Below the pieces are notes generated by a model, which was given only the letters and a program-made list of their open reading frames with translations, was not told where the DNA came from and ran no database searches. Positions 11,329 to 22,722 of a stretch of 64,000 nt of DNA are shown here, one piece after another (the first letter of the stretch is position 1; every line of letters begins with the position of its first letter). Made by a program: the position numbers and the translations under genes. This stretch comes from Pictodentalium vernedei (taxonomy: Eukaryota; Mollusca; Scaphopoda; Dentaliida; Dentaliidae), in assembly GCA_031216915.1 (NCBI GenBank), contig CM062292.1, forward strand, positions 69,552,790 to 69,616,789, given 5' to 3'.

Positions 11329-12154
11329 TCACATCGAAGATAATAAACACACTGCTAACGAATATGCTACTCCCGATGACGACATTTCTCAATTACATTC
11401 AAAGTAACTAGACTTCCATTTGTTCTTGATGCGTTGCCCTCGCTCTTTCCTATATCATCTGTGACATTTCAATGCACGATGTTTGGGGGCGAGAGAGTAT
11501 GACATGCGATAACTGAACGCTATGGAATGAACTCGTTTTTAATACTAAACTTAAAACATGAAACATAATACAGACTTCCACCTCCACTTTCAATCAATTT
11601 TCAAAGAAATGACGTAATTTGCACATTAAGACACAATTGTTTTGATCGAACTTGTCTCACTGAAATTGGTGCCCAGAGAACTTTTACTAATGTTTTCTAG
11701 ATCTACGCTGTCTAAATGCCACCTGCCGTCAGAGGCGTAAACAAGGTGGGAGGGGTAGAGTTGTAAACCCCATAGTTTTTTTTCAGTCAGGACATTTTCG
11801 TCTGGATTGCAGTCTTAGATATCTATTCACCTGTACTTGTAGTCATGAGATTAGATTTTATACTTAGACTCATGTCACACTCATACAGATGGAGACGTCA
11901 GTGATACCCTGTTGCGGGAGTTGGGGCTTTTAGGCCTCAGCTTGACCAATTTGGAGAACGAACGTGCTAATCAAATACGAAGTTTGAAATCTCATGTGTC
12001 TCGACTACAACCTTAATTTCTTAAAGTATTCAACTATAATCCGGATAGATTAATATTCCAGCTACATCATCGAATCATACCGTCGACGAAGACATGTCTT
12101 GATGATGTGGCTGGAATAGTTTGTTAATCGGGACCAGAGCCATCACAGTCAGGA
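11329..12154. other. Unassigned sequence
   Basis: No gene recognised. A short inverted repeat pairs ATTCCAGCTACATCAT (about 12055) with ATGATGTGGCTGGAAT (about 12102). Confidence 0.45.
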
Positions 12155-12373
12155 AAAATCAAGTTTACGCCCACTCCGATTCAATCGATCGTCTTTGCCA
12201 CGCCCATGACTGTCACCAATGCACTGGAGAAGAGTACCCTTTTGATATGTCGAACCAAAGGAGACAAGACACGTGGACGTGCGACGTTAGGACATGTAAC
12301 AAATGGATGCTTTGACGTTTGGATGCTAGTACATTTAGGCGTAGGACATGTTAATGCTCGAGACTCGATAATG

Positions 12374-12503
12374 CACTCTAAAGTCAGTTTGGTTAAAAAT
12401 CAACACAAATCAACTGGGTTGAGAGAATATGAACCCAGTTGGGTTCATATTCACTCAATCCAGTTGATTTGGGTTGATTTTTAACCCAACTGATTTTAGA
12501 TTG
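12374..12503. repeat. Foldback MITE, copy 1
   Basis: An imperfect palindrome of about 125 bp: ATCAACTGGGTTGAGAGAAT pairs with ATTCACTCAATCCAGTTGAT, and the ends TCTAAAGTCAGTTTGG and CCAACTGATTTTAGA pair. Related copies lie at 14235-14353 and 21064-21186. Confidence 0.85.
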
Positions 12504-13559
12504 TGTATAATTAAGCAATACCATGCTTCAACCGCAGCTATTTCCACTGTAACCCAATAGATGTGTATCATCACGTTTTCATGTAATCGGTAAAGCCTTG
12601 TAACGTTCTTTTTAGAAGTTTAATGTGAACTAAATTACTTGACACTGAATCAGTCCAAAAGAATAGCCGCTAGAAAATTACTCCAAAATGCTCCCCCCCT
12701 TTTAACTTCACTGATTATGCAGATTCTGAGAATCATTCTTGGAAAGATCAGGAGAAGAGAGTTCAGAAGATCACTATCAGAGGCTGCTGTTATCAGTGAT
12801 TGATTAGTTTTAGAAAAACAAATTACCAGTTATATAATTAAATTTTAATTGGTAGTCAATCCATTATGTATCCACCTTAACGTCATTCTCTTTCCAGATG
12901 TTTGGAGAAAGTGTATGGTTTATTGAATACGTTTATATTTCGGGGTGGAGATGAAACAACTCCAGAAATATAAAGCTTCTATTGACTCGTCGTTCCTCAG
13001 AAGTAATTAAAACAAGATCTGCTTACTAAAGACAATCCTTTATCCTAATCTATCTGGCTCCTGACGCTGAATGAAGTCCAATCTGCTTTTGTTCGATGAA
13101 TAACGTGCACTGGAAGCACTTCAGGGCAGGGGTGCAGACCCCGGAAAAGAGCATTTACCAGCACTACCAGCCTCGAGGGCCGAAGACCCGTGATGGGAAA
13201 TAGTTTGGATGGGTGACCCTCTCCCGAATGTGTGTGTGTGTGGGGGGGGGGGGGGGGGGCAAAAGGCATCACCCGGGAAAATGTTTTAATTTTGAATCCT
13301 CCCAGAACGAATTTGGAGTGTGTTTCAGCTTTACTTTGAGAACAAATCATTGAAAAAAATTGGATGACGACCCTGGAAAGGGCATTGCCTGCCCCCTCTC
13401 GCCCCGTGGTGGGAGGGCAGCTGTCCCATCTAACCTCATGTATCCACGCTCCTGCCCACAAGATAATGGAAGCAACTGATACTAAGCTCAGAAACACTAC
13501 TAAAGGCGTTGAATTATACCGAGAGAAAGCTAGGGTGTTCCACAGCCCAACTGGTTTAA

Positions 13560-13790
13560 CCCTTTGAATCCCAACGGCCGCTTTTCCTGTCAGGAACGTG
13601 ATATGTCATAACGTCATTAAATAGGATGGGTGTCCAGTAAATGTGTGGGGTAGACCAATCAATATCTTCAACGTGCAGCCCAGAGGCTGCACGTTGAAAA
13701 TATTAATTGGTCCACCCCAAATAATGATTATGGACTCTTCTAATTGCTGCTATTGACCTGGCGTGGAAGATACATCCAGAGTTCAAAGGA
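13560..13790. mobile_element. TTAA MITE, CCCTTTGAA family, copy 1
   Basis: TTAA flanks both sides (13556-13559 and 13791-13794). The left end is CCCTTTGAA and the right TTCAAAGG. The centre is a hairpin around ACGTGCAGCCCAGAGGCTGC. A third arm homologous to the inverted left half continues to AAAGGGTTAA at 13939-13948, so the unit is composite. Non-coding. Confidence 0.8.
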
Positions 13791-13911
13791 TTAAAGTATA
13801 AGCTATTTATCATGCACCCATTGCCCAATATTGATTGGTCTACCACAACACATTCACTTAGAAACCATCTTTCGTAATGAAATGATGACGTATCATGTTC
13901 ATAGCTCGAAG

Positions 13912-13932
13912 GACCCCCCCCCCCCCACCCCC
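13912..13932. repeat. C-rich homopolymer run
   Basis: A C run next to the outer AAAGGGTTAA end of the composite MITE. The same arrangement recurs at 15712-15734 in the second duplicate. Confidence 0.9.
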
Positions 13933-14234
13933 CGCATTAAAGGGTTAACACTGACTAAAAAGAGAATAAGTGCATACATGATGACATGTTGATGCATAAC
14001 TTACAGTACTTTAAGAATACTAAACCAAATGGATTCCGAACATTGTGTACCAAATCAAGTTTACGCCCAATCGACCGTCTTAGCCACCAATGTCTGTCAA
14101 CAATACACTGTAGAAAGGTACCCTTTTGATATGTAGAACCAAAAGTGACAAGACATGTGGACGTGCGACAGACGGATGCTTCGACGTTTGGATGCTGATA
14201 CATTTAGGCGCAGGGCATGTTAATGCTCGCACTC

Positions 14235-14353
14235 AAAATTAGGTTTGTTAAAACCCAAATCAACTGGTTTGAGAGAATATGATCCCAGTTGGGTTCATAT
14301 TCACTCAATCCAATTGATTTGGGTTGATTTTTAACCCAACTGATTTTAGATTG
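14235..14353. repeat. Foldback MITE, copy 2
   Basis: Same palindrome as 12374-12503, with a degraded left arm. Confidence 0.8.
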
Positions 14354-15360
14354 TGTATAATTAAGCAATACCATGCTTCAACCTTTACTCCACAGCTATT
14401 TCCACTGTAATCCAATTGATGTGTATCATCACATTTTCATTTAATCGGCAAGGCGTTGTTACGTTCTTTTTAGAAGTTTAATGTGAACTAAATTAATTTA
14501 CAGTATTTGCTGAATAGTCCAAAAGAAAGTCCGCTAGACAATTACTCCAAAATACTCCCTCCTTTTACTTCACTGATTATGCAGCTTCTGAGAATCATTC
14601 TTGGAAAGATCAGGAGAAGAGAGTTCAGAACATCACTATCAGAGACTGCTATTATCAGTGATTGATTAGTTAGTAAAAAAATTTACCAGTTATATAACTA
14701 AATTTTAATTGGTAGTCAATCCTCTATGTATGCACCATATCGTCATTCTCTTGCCAGATGTCTGGAGAAAGTGTATGGTTTATTGAATACGTTTATATTT
14801 CGGGGTGGAGATGAAAGAACTATAATATAAAGCTTCTCTTGACTCGTCGTTCTTCAGAAGTAATTGAAACAGGATCTGCTTACTAAAGACAATCCTTTAT
14901 CCCAATCTATCTGCCTCCTAATGCTGAATGAAGTCCAATCGGCTTTTGGTCGATGAATAACGTGCACGCAAGAAGGACACAGGAAGCACTTCAGGACAGG
15001 GGAGCATTTACTGGCACTAGCCTTGACATGTCGAAGGCATGCATGTCTTGGGGACCGAAGGCCAGAGAGGGGAATAGTTTAGATGGGTGGCCCCTCTTTC
15101 GAAAGTAGGGGTCAGAAGGCGTCACCTGGGAAAATGTTTGAATTTTGAAACCTCCCAGATTTCAGCTTTACTTTGAGAATAAATCATTGCCTACCCTATG
15201 GTCCGAGGGCATGGAGGGCAGTTGCTCCATCTAACCTCATGTTTCCGCGCCCTGCCGACATGACAATGGAATCAAGCCGACACTAAGCTCAAAAACATTA
15301 CTAAAGGCGTTGAATTATACTGAGAGAAAGCTAGTGTGTTCCACAGCCCAGGTGATTTAA

Positions 15361-15591
15361 CCCTTTGAACCCGAGCGGCCGCTTTTCCGGATGGGAACGT
15401 GATATGTCATAACGTCATTAAACAGGATGGCTGTTCAGTAAATATGTGGGGTAGACCAGTCAATATTTTCAACATGCAGCCCAGAGGCTGCATATTGAAA
15501 ATATTGATTGGTCTAATCCTACATAATGAATATGAACTCTTCTAATTGCTGCATTGAACTGGCATGGAAGATACCACCAATGTTCAAAGGG
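15361..15591. mobile_element. TTAA MITE, CCCTTTGAA family, copy 2
   Basis: TTAA precedes it (15357-15360); the right-hand TTAA has decayed to GTAA. It has the same central hairpin and the same third inverted arm, ending at AAAGGGTTAA (15739-15748). The right end CATGGAAGATACCACCAATG closely resembles the right end of the XPG-nuclease element. Confidence 0.8.
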
Positions 15592-15830
15592 TAAAGGAAT
15601 AAGCTATTTATCATGCACCCATTGCCCAATATTGATTGGTCTACCACACACATTCACCTAGCAACCATCCTACGTAATCAAATGATACTATCATGCTCCT
15701 AGGTCGAAAAAGCCCCCCCCCCCCCCCCCCCCCGAGTTAAAGGGTTAACACTGACTAAAAGGAGAATGGTGCATAACTTACAGTACTTTTAGAATGCTAA
15801 ACCAAATGGATTCCGAACATTACGTACCAG

Positions 15831-16207
15831 TCAAATTTTAACAGTTCCCAAGTGATCAACATCTGCATGTCCATGCCTCTATCTTTGAAAATTCGTTATT
15901 ATCAGGCTTGGGGCTTGCTTTGATGTTGGGTAGGGCTTTTCATTCTCGATTCATAAGTACCGCCGATGGATTTCATTTAAGTCGTTGCATTGGGGTTAAA
16001 AACCTCTGAAAACTCTAGATCTGGTGACATAGCCTCTGTGCTCTTACGACATAAAATAGTTGTCTTCGCCCTCTGCAAATGGGTGTTAAAATAAGGAATT
16101 TTTAAGCAGCATATTTCCCCATAAGGCAACTAAGAATTTAACCAATTCAATTCAGAGCACGATGAGCAAGTTGGAATTTTCATATTTTGACATCAGTGTG
16201 CAGAGGT
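15831..16207. other. Unassigned sequence
   Basis: No gene or structure recognised. Confidence 0.4.
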
Positions 16208-16211
16208 TTAA

Positions 16212-16437
16212 CCCTTTACCCAAAGTAACGACCAAAACAGGCCAGCGCTATTCACAAAATTCTCCATTCAATTTTTATTACCTTTTCATTTTTTTGTCAC
16301 AAAAACATAGCTTATGACCCCTCATTGGAACGAGCTCGTTCCAATGAGGAGTCATAAGCTATGTTTTTGAAGGAAAAAATTAGTACTTCAAGAATTTTAT
16401 TTGCAAGTGTCGTCTGCTTTTAGTGTCAGGTAAAGTA
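16212..16437. mobile_element. TTAA MITE, CCCTTTACCCAA family, copy 1
   Basis: Flanked by TTAA at 16208-16211 and 16438-16441. A long central hairpin pairs AAAAACATAGCTTATGACCC and its complement around GAACGAGCTCGTTC. The right end is degraded. Related copies lie at 31544, 32572-32812 and 36264-36505. Confidence 0.85.
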
Positions 16438-16441
16438 TTAA

Positions 16442-17013
16442 ACACGTTAATTTTAATGTAATTTCTTCTTAACCTTGTACCTATGGTAACGGCTGTGTCC
16501 TCCCAGCACAATAAACAAACATCGGCATTCACATATTTTTATTTTTCGTTTTTGTCTCCAGAATAACACTCTTTTCGGTTATTCAATGGAAAAAATCAGG
16601 TTTTGTAAACAGTTACCTTTCTAGCCATTAGATGTTTGCGTCCTAGACAGGTCACTTTCATAGTATCGTGAAACGCGAGGATACGTGAAGCATCTCGAAC
16701 TTGGAGGGACGCGGTCAAACAAGGGGATCAATGCGCGCTTTGATACATATCAGTGATGGAACATGTGCCTTAGCAACACGGTAGGAATACTATCATCGCG
16801 ACATGTTTGGGGACGTAGACTTTCGACTCAAAAGACTACCCAGGCAATTTCAATGGTTTCAAACTAGAGTGTTTTGTTAATTCGTCATGTAACAGCAAAC
16901 CTCTCCCGTAGCAGTTATTAACAAATTACCTCTATTCAGTGTTTCCCTCAATTGTTTGTTTAACTGGTAGAGTGCTGAATTATTTTTGGTCATCAAAATT
17001 TGTTCGCCTATCT
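16442..17013. other. Unassigned sequence
   Basis: No gene recognised. Confidence 0.4.
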
Positions 17014-17099
17014 TTGCCTTGTTACAATTTATGGGAGAGTGCCAATAGGCACGGCTCACACAGCCAAAAGGCACTCTCCCATAAATTGTAACAAGGCAA
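17014..17099. repeat. 30-bp perfect inverted repeat, 26-nt loop
   Basis: Arms 17014-17043 and 17070-17099 are exact complements, containing CAATTTATGGGAGAGTGCC. The loop holds GGCACGGCTCACACAGCC. It could be a small foldback element; it lacks features that would define a structured RNA or terminator. Confidence 0.9.
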
Positions 17100-17776
17100 C
17101 TCCTAACAGACTAAATAATTAAACTTCAAAGGTGATATGTAGAACATCCACTGAATATTAGCCTCCAAGTTGCGGTACCAACACGTCAGTATAAAGCCCA
17201 AATATGGGCTTCCAGCACTCTATCAGTTAAGCTATATTCAGTAAGCTAATAAGGCATCTGATTAATACGCGATGAAATCTCACTTTAATCTTTATATGTA
17301 GCAAACTTGTAGTGACATGACTCGTTTATTGTACTGTATATGTGTAACATTGATCAAAAGTAAGAGTTAACTATAGTTTGGATTCCCAAACGTTACTCTG
17401 CGTCATATTATTGGGAAATCCCACAAGCTGTTGCTCTAATATTGTTCAGACAATTGAACACCAGAATTACACAACGGTTATTCCTCAGCGTTATAATACT
17501 ATGCACAAAGCTATGATTGGGTCTCGGACACCTTTACATTGAGAAACACGCTCATTTGCGTCCCCCATATTTAACAAATTGCCCCATCGGGCCAAAACAT
17601 GGGAAATCTGTTCAATATGGAGTTAAGATGTAGATTTCTCTCGACTTAGTGGACGTTGTAGAAACAAATCAAACAGGGGAAAGTTCGTTCACATACTAAA
17701 AATAAAGAGACTGCGCACATCCTTCCTGCTAATTCTCAATAAGATTGCAATTATAAGTCGTTGGTAGTGTTGGCTT

Positions 17777-17778
<2 letters not shown>
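17100..17778. other. Unassigned sequence
   Basis: No gene recognised. Confidence 0.4.
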
Positions 17779-17835
<57 letters not shown>

Positions 17836-17980
17836 GGCTGTGCCCCTGTGTTCTCCTCCCTTGGTTCCTGCGTCCCTTGTTAAACGGGTTTGCCAGCATT
17901 AATTGGATTGGAAGAAAGGCGGGGAAAGACAGGCAGAGAGAGGGAGAGACAGGGGCAGAGATGCAGAGAGAGAGAGAGCG

Positions 17981-18034
<54 letters not shown>
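17779..18034. repeat. Paired (CT)n and (AG)n microsatellites
   Basis: A CT run at 17779-17834 and an AG run at about 17935-18034 face each other, separated by about 100 bp, so they are complementary. Ser-Leu and Glu-Arg frames here are artefacts. Confidence 0.95.
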
Positions 18035-18035
<1 letters not shown>

Positions 18036-18460
18036 CTGGTTAAATGCTGTTGCCTGTTAAGATTACACATTGCTAAGAATGAAAATCGAAAATGATTTTT
18101 AATACGTTCTCATTCAAAACTGATCTGTGTAGCAGCAATATGACACTCGCTATACAAGCAAGTGTCACAAAATGGGGAAAATTAAGTTAACATTACAACC
18201 AACATTTTTCTTTCATTTATAATTTCTTGCCATAGAAAAAATGCATGGAATCAGATTTTTAAACACAGAAAACACTTCACAGACAAATACCATTTGTGAT
18301 GTTCTGATCTCATAAATGCACTGGCAAATATAACTAAAACAACTGTCGTACTTGGTGCTTAGGTTACGGCCAGGCGATAAGATCGTCAAACAGGTTCGAG
18401 AATTACTAAAAGCGATGCAGAAGAAGAAGCAATTCGTCCCCTGAGTTCCAATGTGTTCTA

Positions 18461-18740
18461 CAGTTAAAATTAAAAGTCCTGTCATGAAATGCGCACAGAT
18501 AGCACGTCGATCTTTGCGTTAATCTACGCGTTATGACCATAGTATGGCTATCAAATTCTGTACATATGGCCTGTGCACCCGGAGGTCCATTGGCAGAAAC
18601 ATTGCCTATGTTTGCTGTGAGTAACCAGGAGAACCTGCCGTGCTTTGGATGCCATTCGATATGGCAATTGCGCGCTATTCCTACGCGCAATTAAGCCTAG
18701 ATAAGCGCAGAGTTCGTGACAGGACTTCTAGTTTTAACTG
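18461..18740. mobile_element. Tc1/mariner-type MITE, CAGTTAAAACTAGAAG family, copy 1
   Basis: TA at 18459-18460 and 18741-18742. The ends CAGTTAAAATTAAAAGTCCT and AGGACTTCTAGTTTTAACTG are inverted. The interior shares GCGCACANATAGCACGT and ATTAAGCCTAGATAAGCGCA with four copies at 53-56.5 kb. In this copy part of the central hairpin is deleted. Confidence 0.85.
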
Positions 18741-18742
18741 TA

Positions 18743-19277
18743 TGTGCCAGTAGGCACACAGAGCACATTGGAACTCAGGGCACGAATTGTCAAAACGTTC
18801 TAAATAGAATGAAATGTAGGCTGTGTAACAATTCCTATGTTTTGTAGAGATATTTCTCAGCTATATGAATTTGTTGACATGTTAGAAAATTGTGTCAACA
18901 TCAAGCCAGCATTTGGGCCAGTGAGATATTGATGTGTTTATACAATTTATCAACATGTCGGCGTCCACTTTCGTAGTCTTGTACGTGGTATCTAGTTCTG
19001 TACCTTGCAAACATTGCTTTGATTTAATTTAATTTACGCCGAATGTGGTTCTGTAAACCCCTATATCATCGATCGCTGGCTGGCTGCGTCTTTCATATCA
19101 ATAGAGATGAATACAATTCGTTATTTATTAAGTTTATTGCCACTCAATATTCTGCGAATATTTGACAAAACGCATTTAATTTCTGACTTTCTCCCAACAA
19201 GGTGCAATCAGATTAACAACACTCCTTAGACGATGCGCTATTCATATTCACAGTAAAACTTTTATTGTCGAAGTTCA
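18743..19277. other. Unassigned sequence
   Basis: No gene recognised. Confidence 0.4.
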
Positions 19278-19412
19278 GAATTATAGGGATGTGACAACCG
19301 TTACTTATTCCCAGTTCCCTATTCGACATTCGTTATCAACCGATAAAATCGGTTGATAACGAATGTTGAATAAGGAACTGGGAATAAGTGACCGTTGTCA
19401 CATTCCCCCGGA
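19278..19412. repeat. Long inverted repeat, about 65-bp arms
   Basis: The left arm contains GTGACAACCGTTACTTATTC and ATTCGTTATCAACCGAT; the right arm is a near-exact complement separated by AAA. Probably a foldback MITE. No TSD identified. Confidence 0.9.
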
Positions 19413-21063
19413 ATTATTTAATTAATATTCGAATACTTACGCCTGATAATCAACAAAAGCATTTCAATCAAGAAAAGTGTGAGCGTTTTTCTATTGTATT
19501 CAGCTGGAAAGAGAAGTATTATACCTGCCTGGCTCTTTAAGACGCGGATGTGATAACATACTTATCCCGATTGGATGCCAAGCTGTACAAGAATAGCAAC
19601 ATGAGGGACAGGGCGCTCATAATTCTTGGCAATTTCTAGGTTGTATTGAGGATGAAAATACCCGACCTATCATAAACGAATTGGCATCCGAGTGCTGGAA
19701 CAAGAACAGGGAAGGAGAATTTACCAGGGATACAAACTGATACACACTACACAACTGCATTGCTGTAACACTCATAGGCCACACACACGTAGAACAGTTT
19801 CTCATCCGCCGCCATCCTTGAGGAGGGGGGGGGGGGGTTGCTATAAATGCGTGTAGGGCTGGTCGGTTTTTCGGTTCGGTTCCGGTTTTTGTGGCAAACC
19901 GGGAACCCGAATAGCATGACTGCGCAAAAAAACATACGGTTTTATTGTGCATGTGCATAAACTGATCAAACAATCTTACTGGGAGGGAACTGGTCTAGTG
20001 GCTGCTATAGACTCTCGTCACTTAGTCTATTCGGAAAAAAGGGGCGAACACGTCGTATTTTGATTGTCACATTTTCTTCCGTATTGATTCATGCCCCCAC
20101 GTTCATCTTCGTTTAAAGTTAGCCAAAAATGTAAATTTCCTCATAGCGCCTTACAAAAATGCTTGAATTTCAGCTCAATGAACGGGCATTAGATCGATCG
20201 GAAAGACACAATAGGCCTACGCATTACCAGCACTGACCCCGCCTTCGGTGGCGTCAATGAATTCGAGCGCTTCATTATGCTGTATATGCTCTCCATGAAG
20301 CACTAGCAAGGTTCAAGTCGACCGATTCAGCCAAATAGAAAATTACCAACACTAAACCTCACAGAGAGTTTGTGATTGATACGGTGTCTTTGAGTACAAA
20401 CGAATTCGAGCCATTAACTCAACCTCACTGTGTTCAGGAACATCAAACAGCTGGAACAAGGCGACGATCACCTTTCACGGTCTCACCTGCGCAACAAGGC
20501 TTCACCTGTTGACGCTGGCAATCAAGGGAAGGAACACGCGAACACTGACACCCCTCCTCACCGAAACAAAGAAAACTTGGCACGATCAACATTATCCTTC
20601 GCCCAAAGATGGCTGTACCTTGAGCTAAAAATTCTTCAACTTGAATACATTTGGCCTCTCATAGCCACTACACGGGCTGCCACAAACCAATCACAATCAA
20701 CCGGACGAAACTGATCATGTACGACCGACCCCAATCATTTTCACCCAATGCCACTCACACCCGATCCGACATCTCCACTGGAATCATACAACTTATTCAC
20801 ATTACAACGAATCAATTAAGCACAACTTGACAATTAATCTCCCCACCCTACTTTCCTCACCAAGCTGGATGAGGAGCCATTGCTCTGAGCCTACCTCTGC
20901 TACGGAATAAGCTCTACCTGGACATAAGATTCATAGCGTTGCGTCCACCAAGGACAATAGCCCACCGTACTTCCACACAGACAACGTACCTACTGATATT
21001 TGGTCGCCTTCTCCATCACCAGTGGAACTAAGGTCCACCCATTGGTCAATTCAGGCCTTACAA
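19413..21063. other. Unassigned sequence
   Basis: No gene recognised. A G run lies at about 19820-19835. A 94-codon open frame at 20430-20714 has no recognisable motif. Confidence 0.4.
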
Positions 21064-21186
21064 TCTAAAATCAGTTGGGTTAGAAATTAACCCAAATCAA
21101 CTTGGTTGAGACAATATGAACCCAATTGTGTTCAAATTCACTCAATCCAGTTGATCTAGGTTGATTTTTAAGCCAGCGAATTTTAG
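21064..21186. repeat. Foldback MITE, copy 3
   Basis: Same palindrome as 12374-12503: TCTAAAATCAGTTGGGTT at the left, complementary sequence ending CAGCGAATTTTAGA at the right. Confidence 0.8.
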
Positions 21187-21559
21187 AGGATTGGCGATTC
21201 TACGAACATTCAATAGAGTCCAACATACCTACAGAAGTCAATTTCACACATTTCCTTCGGTGGTCAAGCTGAGCACAACATCTCAACATTTGATACACTT
21301 GACTCCGCACCCCAGCCATCCATTATCTTTTCCTGTGGGACCGTTAATACAGGTACAGTGTCTCAGAACTCTACCAAACACATTGAGTCGCCTTGACTGA
21401 CTCAGTCAACAACATCGAGTACACTGGGTTCAGGGTCTACAAAGGCCCACTCACAGCCCAAGGGTTATCCACGCATCTCCACTCTAGAGACGAACATGTC
21501 CCTTGAGTTAAATGGCGACTCTTAAAGCACTCTCTACTTGTGGCGACAAATGACACGTG

Positions 21560-21562
<3 letters not shown>

Positions 21563-21609
<47 letters not shown>

Positions 21610-21668
21610 ATCTCTCTCCCTCTATCTCTCTCTCTCCCTCCCTCCCCCTCTCTCTCTCTCTCTCCCTC
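21563..21668. repeat. (CT)n microsatellite with CCCT interruptions
   Basis: Long pyrimidine run of CT units. The open frames on both strands follow from it. Confidence 0.95.
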
Positions 21669-21904
21669 CACACAGCCACAAAGGCTAATATGTTTTATAC
21701 CACCACCTTCCCCTTTCACAAAATTACCCCACAAAATTAATACTGTCGACAGCTGTACCCAACAATTCCCATAAAACAAAACAATCTGGAAAACCTACAC
21801 TGTAACAGCAAGTGAGCAATAACAACATAACCATACTGTTCAACCTGATTGGGCGCATTCAGCGAACGAAATGTCAATACAAGAAACAGACCAGCAAGGT
21901 CTCC

Positions 21905-22170
21905 CCATCACCTCCGCCAGTTACAAATAATCACAAATGCCGATACAAAAGCCGATAGCGGCACGATGTCACTCATCACACCCACATTGGTTGGTAAACA
22001 CAATAATGCAAAGAGTGTCTCACCAGTTAGTATCTCTTCATCACCTCCAACAGTTACAAATAACCACAATGGCTGGTACAAAAGCCGATAGCGACACAAT
22101 GTCGCTCATCACAACCACCATCGAGTGGTAAATATACAATAATGCAAAGAGTGTCTCATTCGGTTGGCAG
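21905..22170 (+). repeat. Tandem repeat, about 131-bp unit, two copies
   Basis: AAAAGCCGATAGCG, then ATGTCNCTCATCACA and AATAATGCAAAGAGTGTCTCA, occur at about 21950-22020 and again about 131-135 bp later. No gene. Confidence 0.85.
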
Positions 22171-22717
22171 ATCATCAGCTCAGTACAGTAACAATCTCTT
22201 GGACCACACGCTCGCCTATCTTGAGAAGATTGTTTTAAGCAACGGCCTCAAATTGATACCAACACCATGGAGGTCTATCAAAGCATTCACAAACAATGAT
22301 ATACAACCTCTATATAACAACATGTGACAAAGCACAACCTTGCCTATCTGACAAACAGAAGGGCAATCCTAACTTGTACATGTATAAGAGGTCGCACCCA
22401 GCATGGACATTGCATCGCATTCTATACAAGCTAACGGGTAATTCCCTGACTTCCATTGACCCCCATGAGTGGGACAGTCCCGTTCACGAAACAAGTGAGA
22501 CACCCCTCGAGATACTTTCATTCGTTTTAAAATCTCTTTGAAAATAATTTACTGGTTATTTTGGTATTTATTGCAAAGAATGTAATTTCAATTATAAAAG
22601 AAAAAAACACACAACTCGTCCACAATATATACTGAGTCAAAAAATAAAGTATAATAAACTTCGAGGAGCAATGTTTTAGTATTATCGACTTTAATCCCAA
22701 ACAAATTATTGTAAATT
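22171..22717. other. Unassigned sequence
   Basis: No gene recognised. Confidence 0.4.
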
Positions 22718-22722
22718 CATAT

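Larger units (their letters stand above)
12155..14050 (+). repeat. Tandem duplication, first copy
   Basis: Collinear with 14051-15830. Both contain, in order, AATCAAGTTTACGCCCA, a foldback, the block TTTTTAGAAGTTTAATGTGAA, CAGATGTNTGGAGAAAGTGT, a TTAA MITE, a C run next to AAAGGGTTAACACTGACTAA, and ACCAAATGGATTCCGAACAT at the end. Divergence by scattered substitutions and indels indicates an old duplication. Confidence 0.85.
14051..15830 (+). repeat. Tandem duplication, second copy
   Basis: Second copy of the unit at 12155-14050, slightly shorter owing to internal deletions (for example part of the stretch matching 13100-13260). Contains foldback copy 2 and MITE copy 2. No gene in either copy. 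Confidence 0.85.

Noticed and set aside
17729..18095. Arg-Glu and Ser-Leu repeat proteins
   Set aside because: Translations of CT/AG microsatellites.
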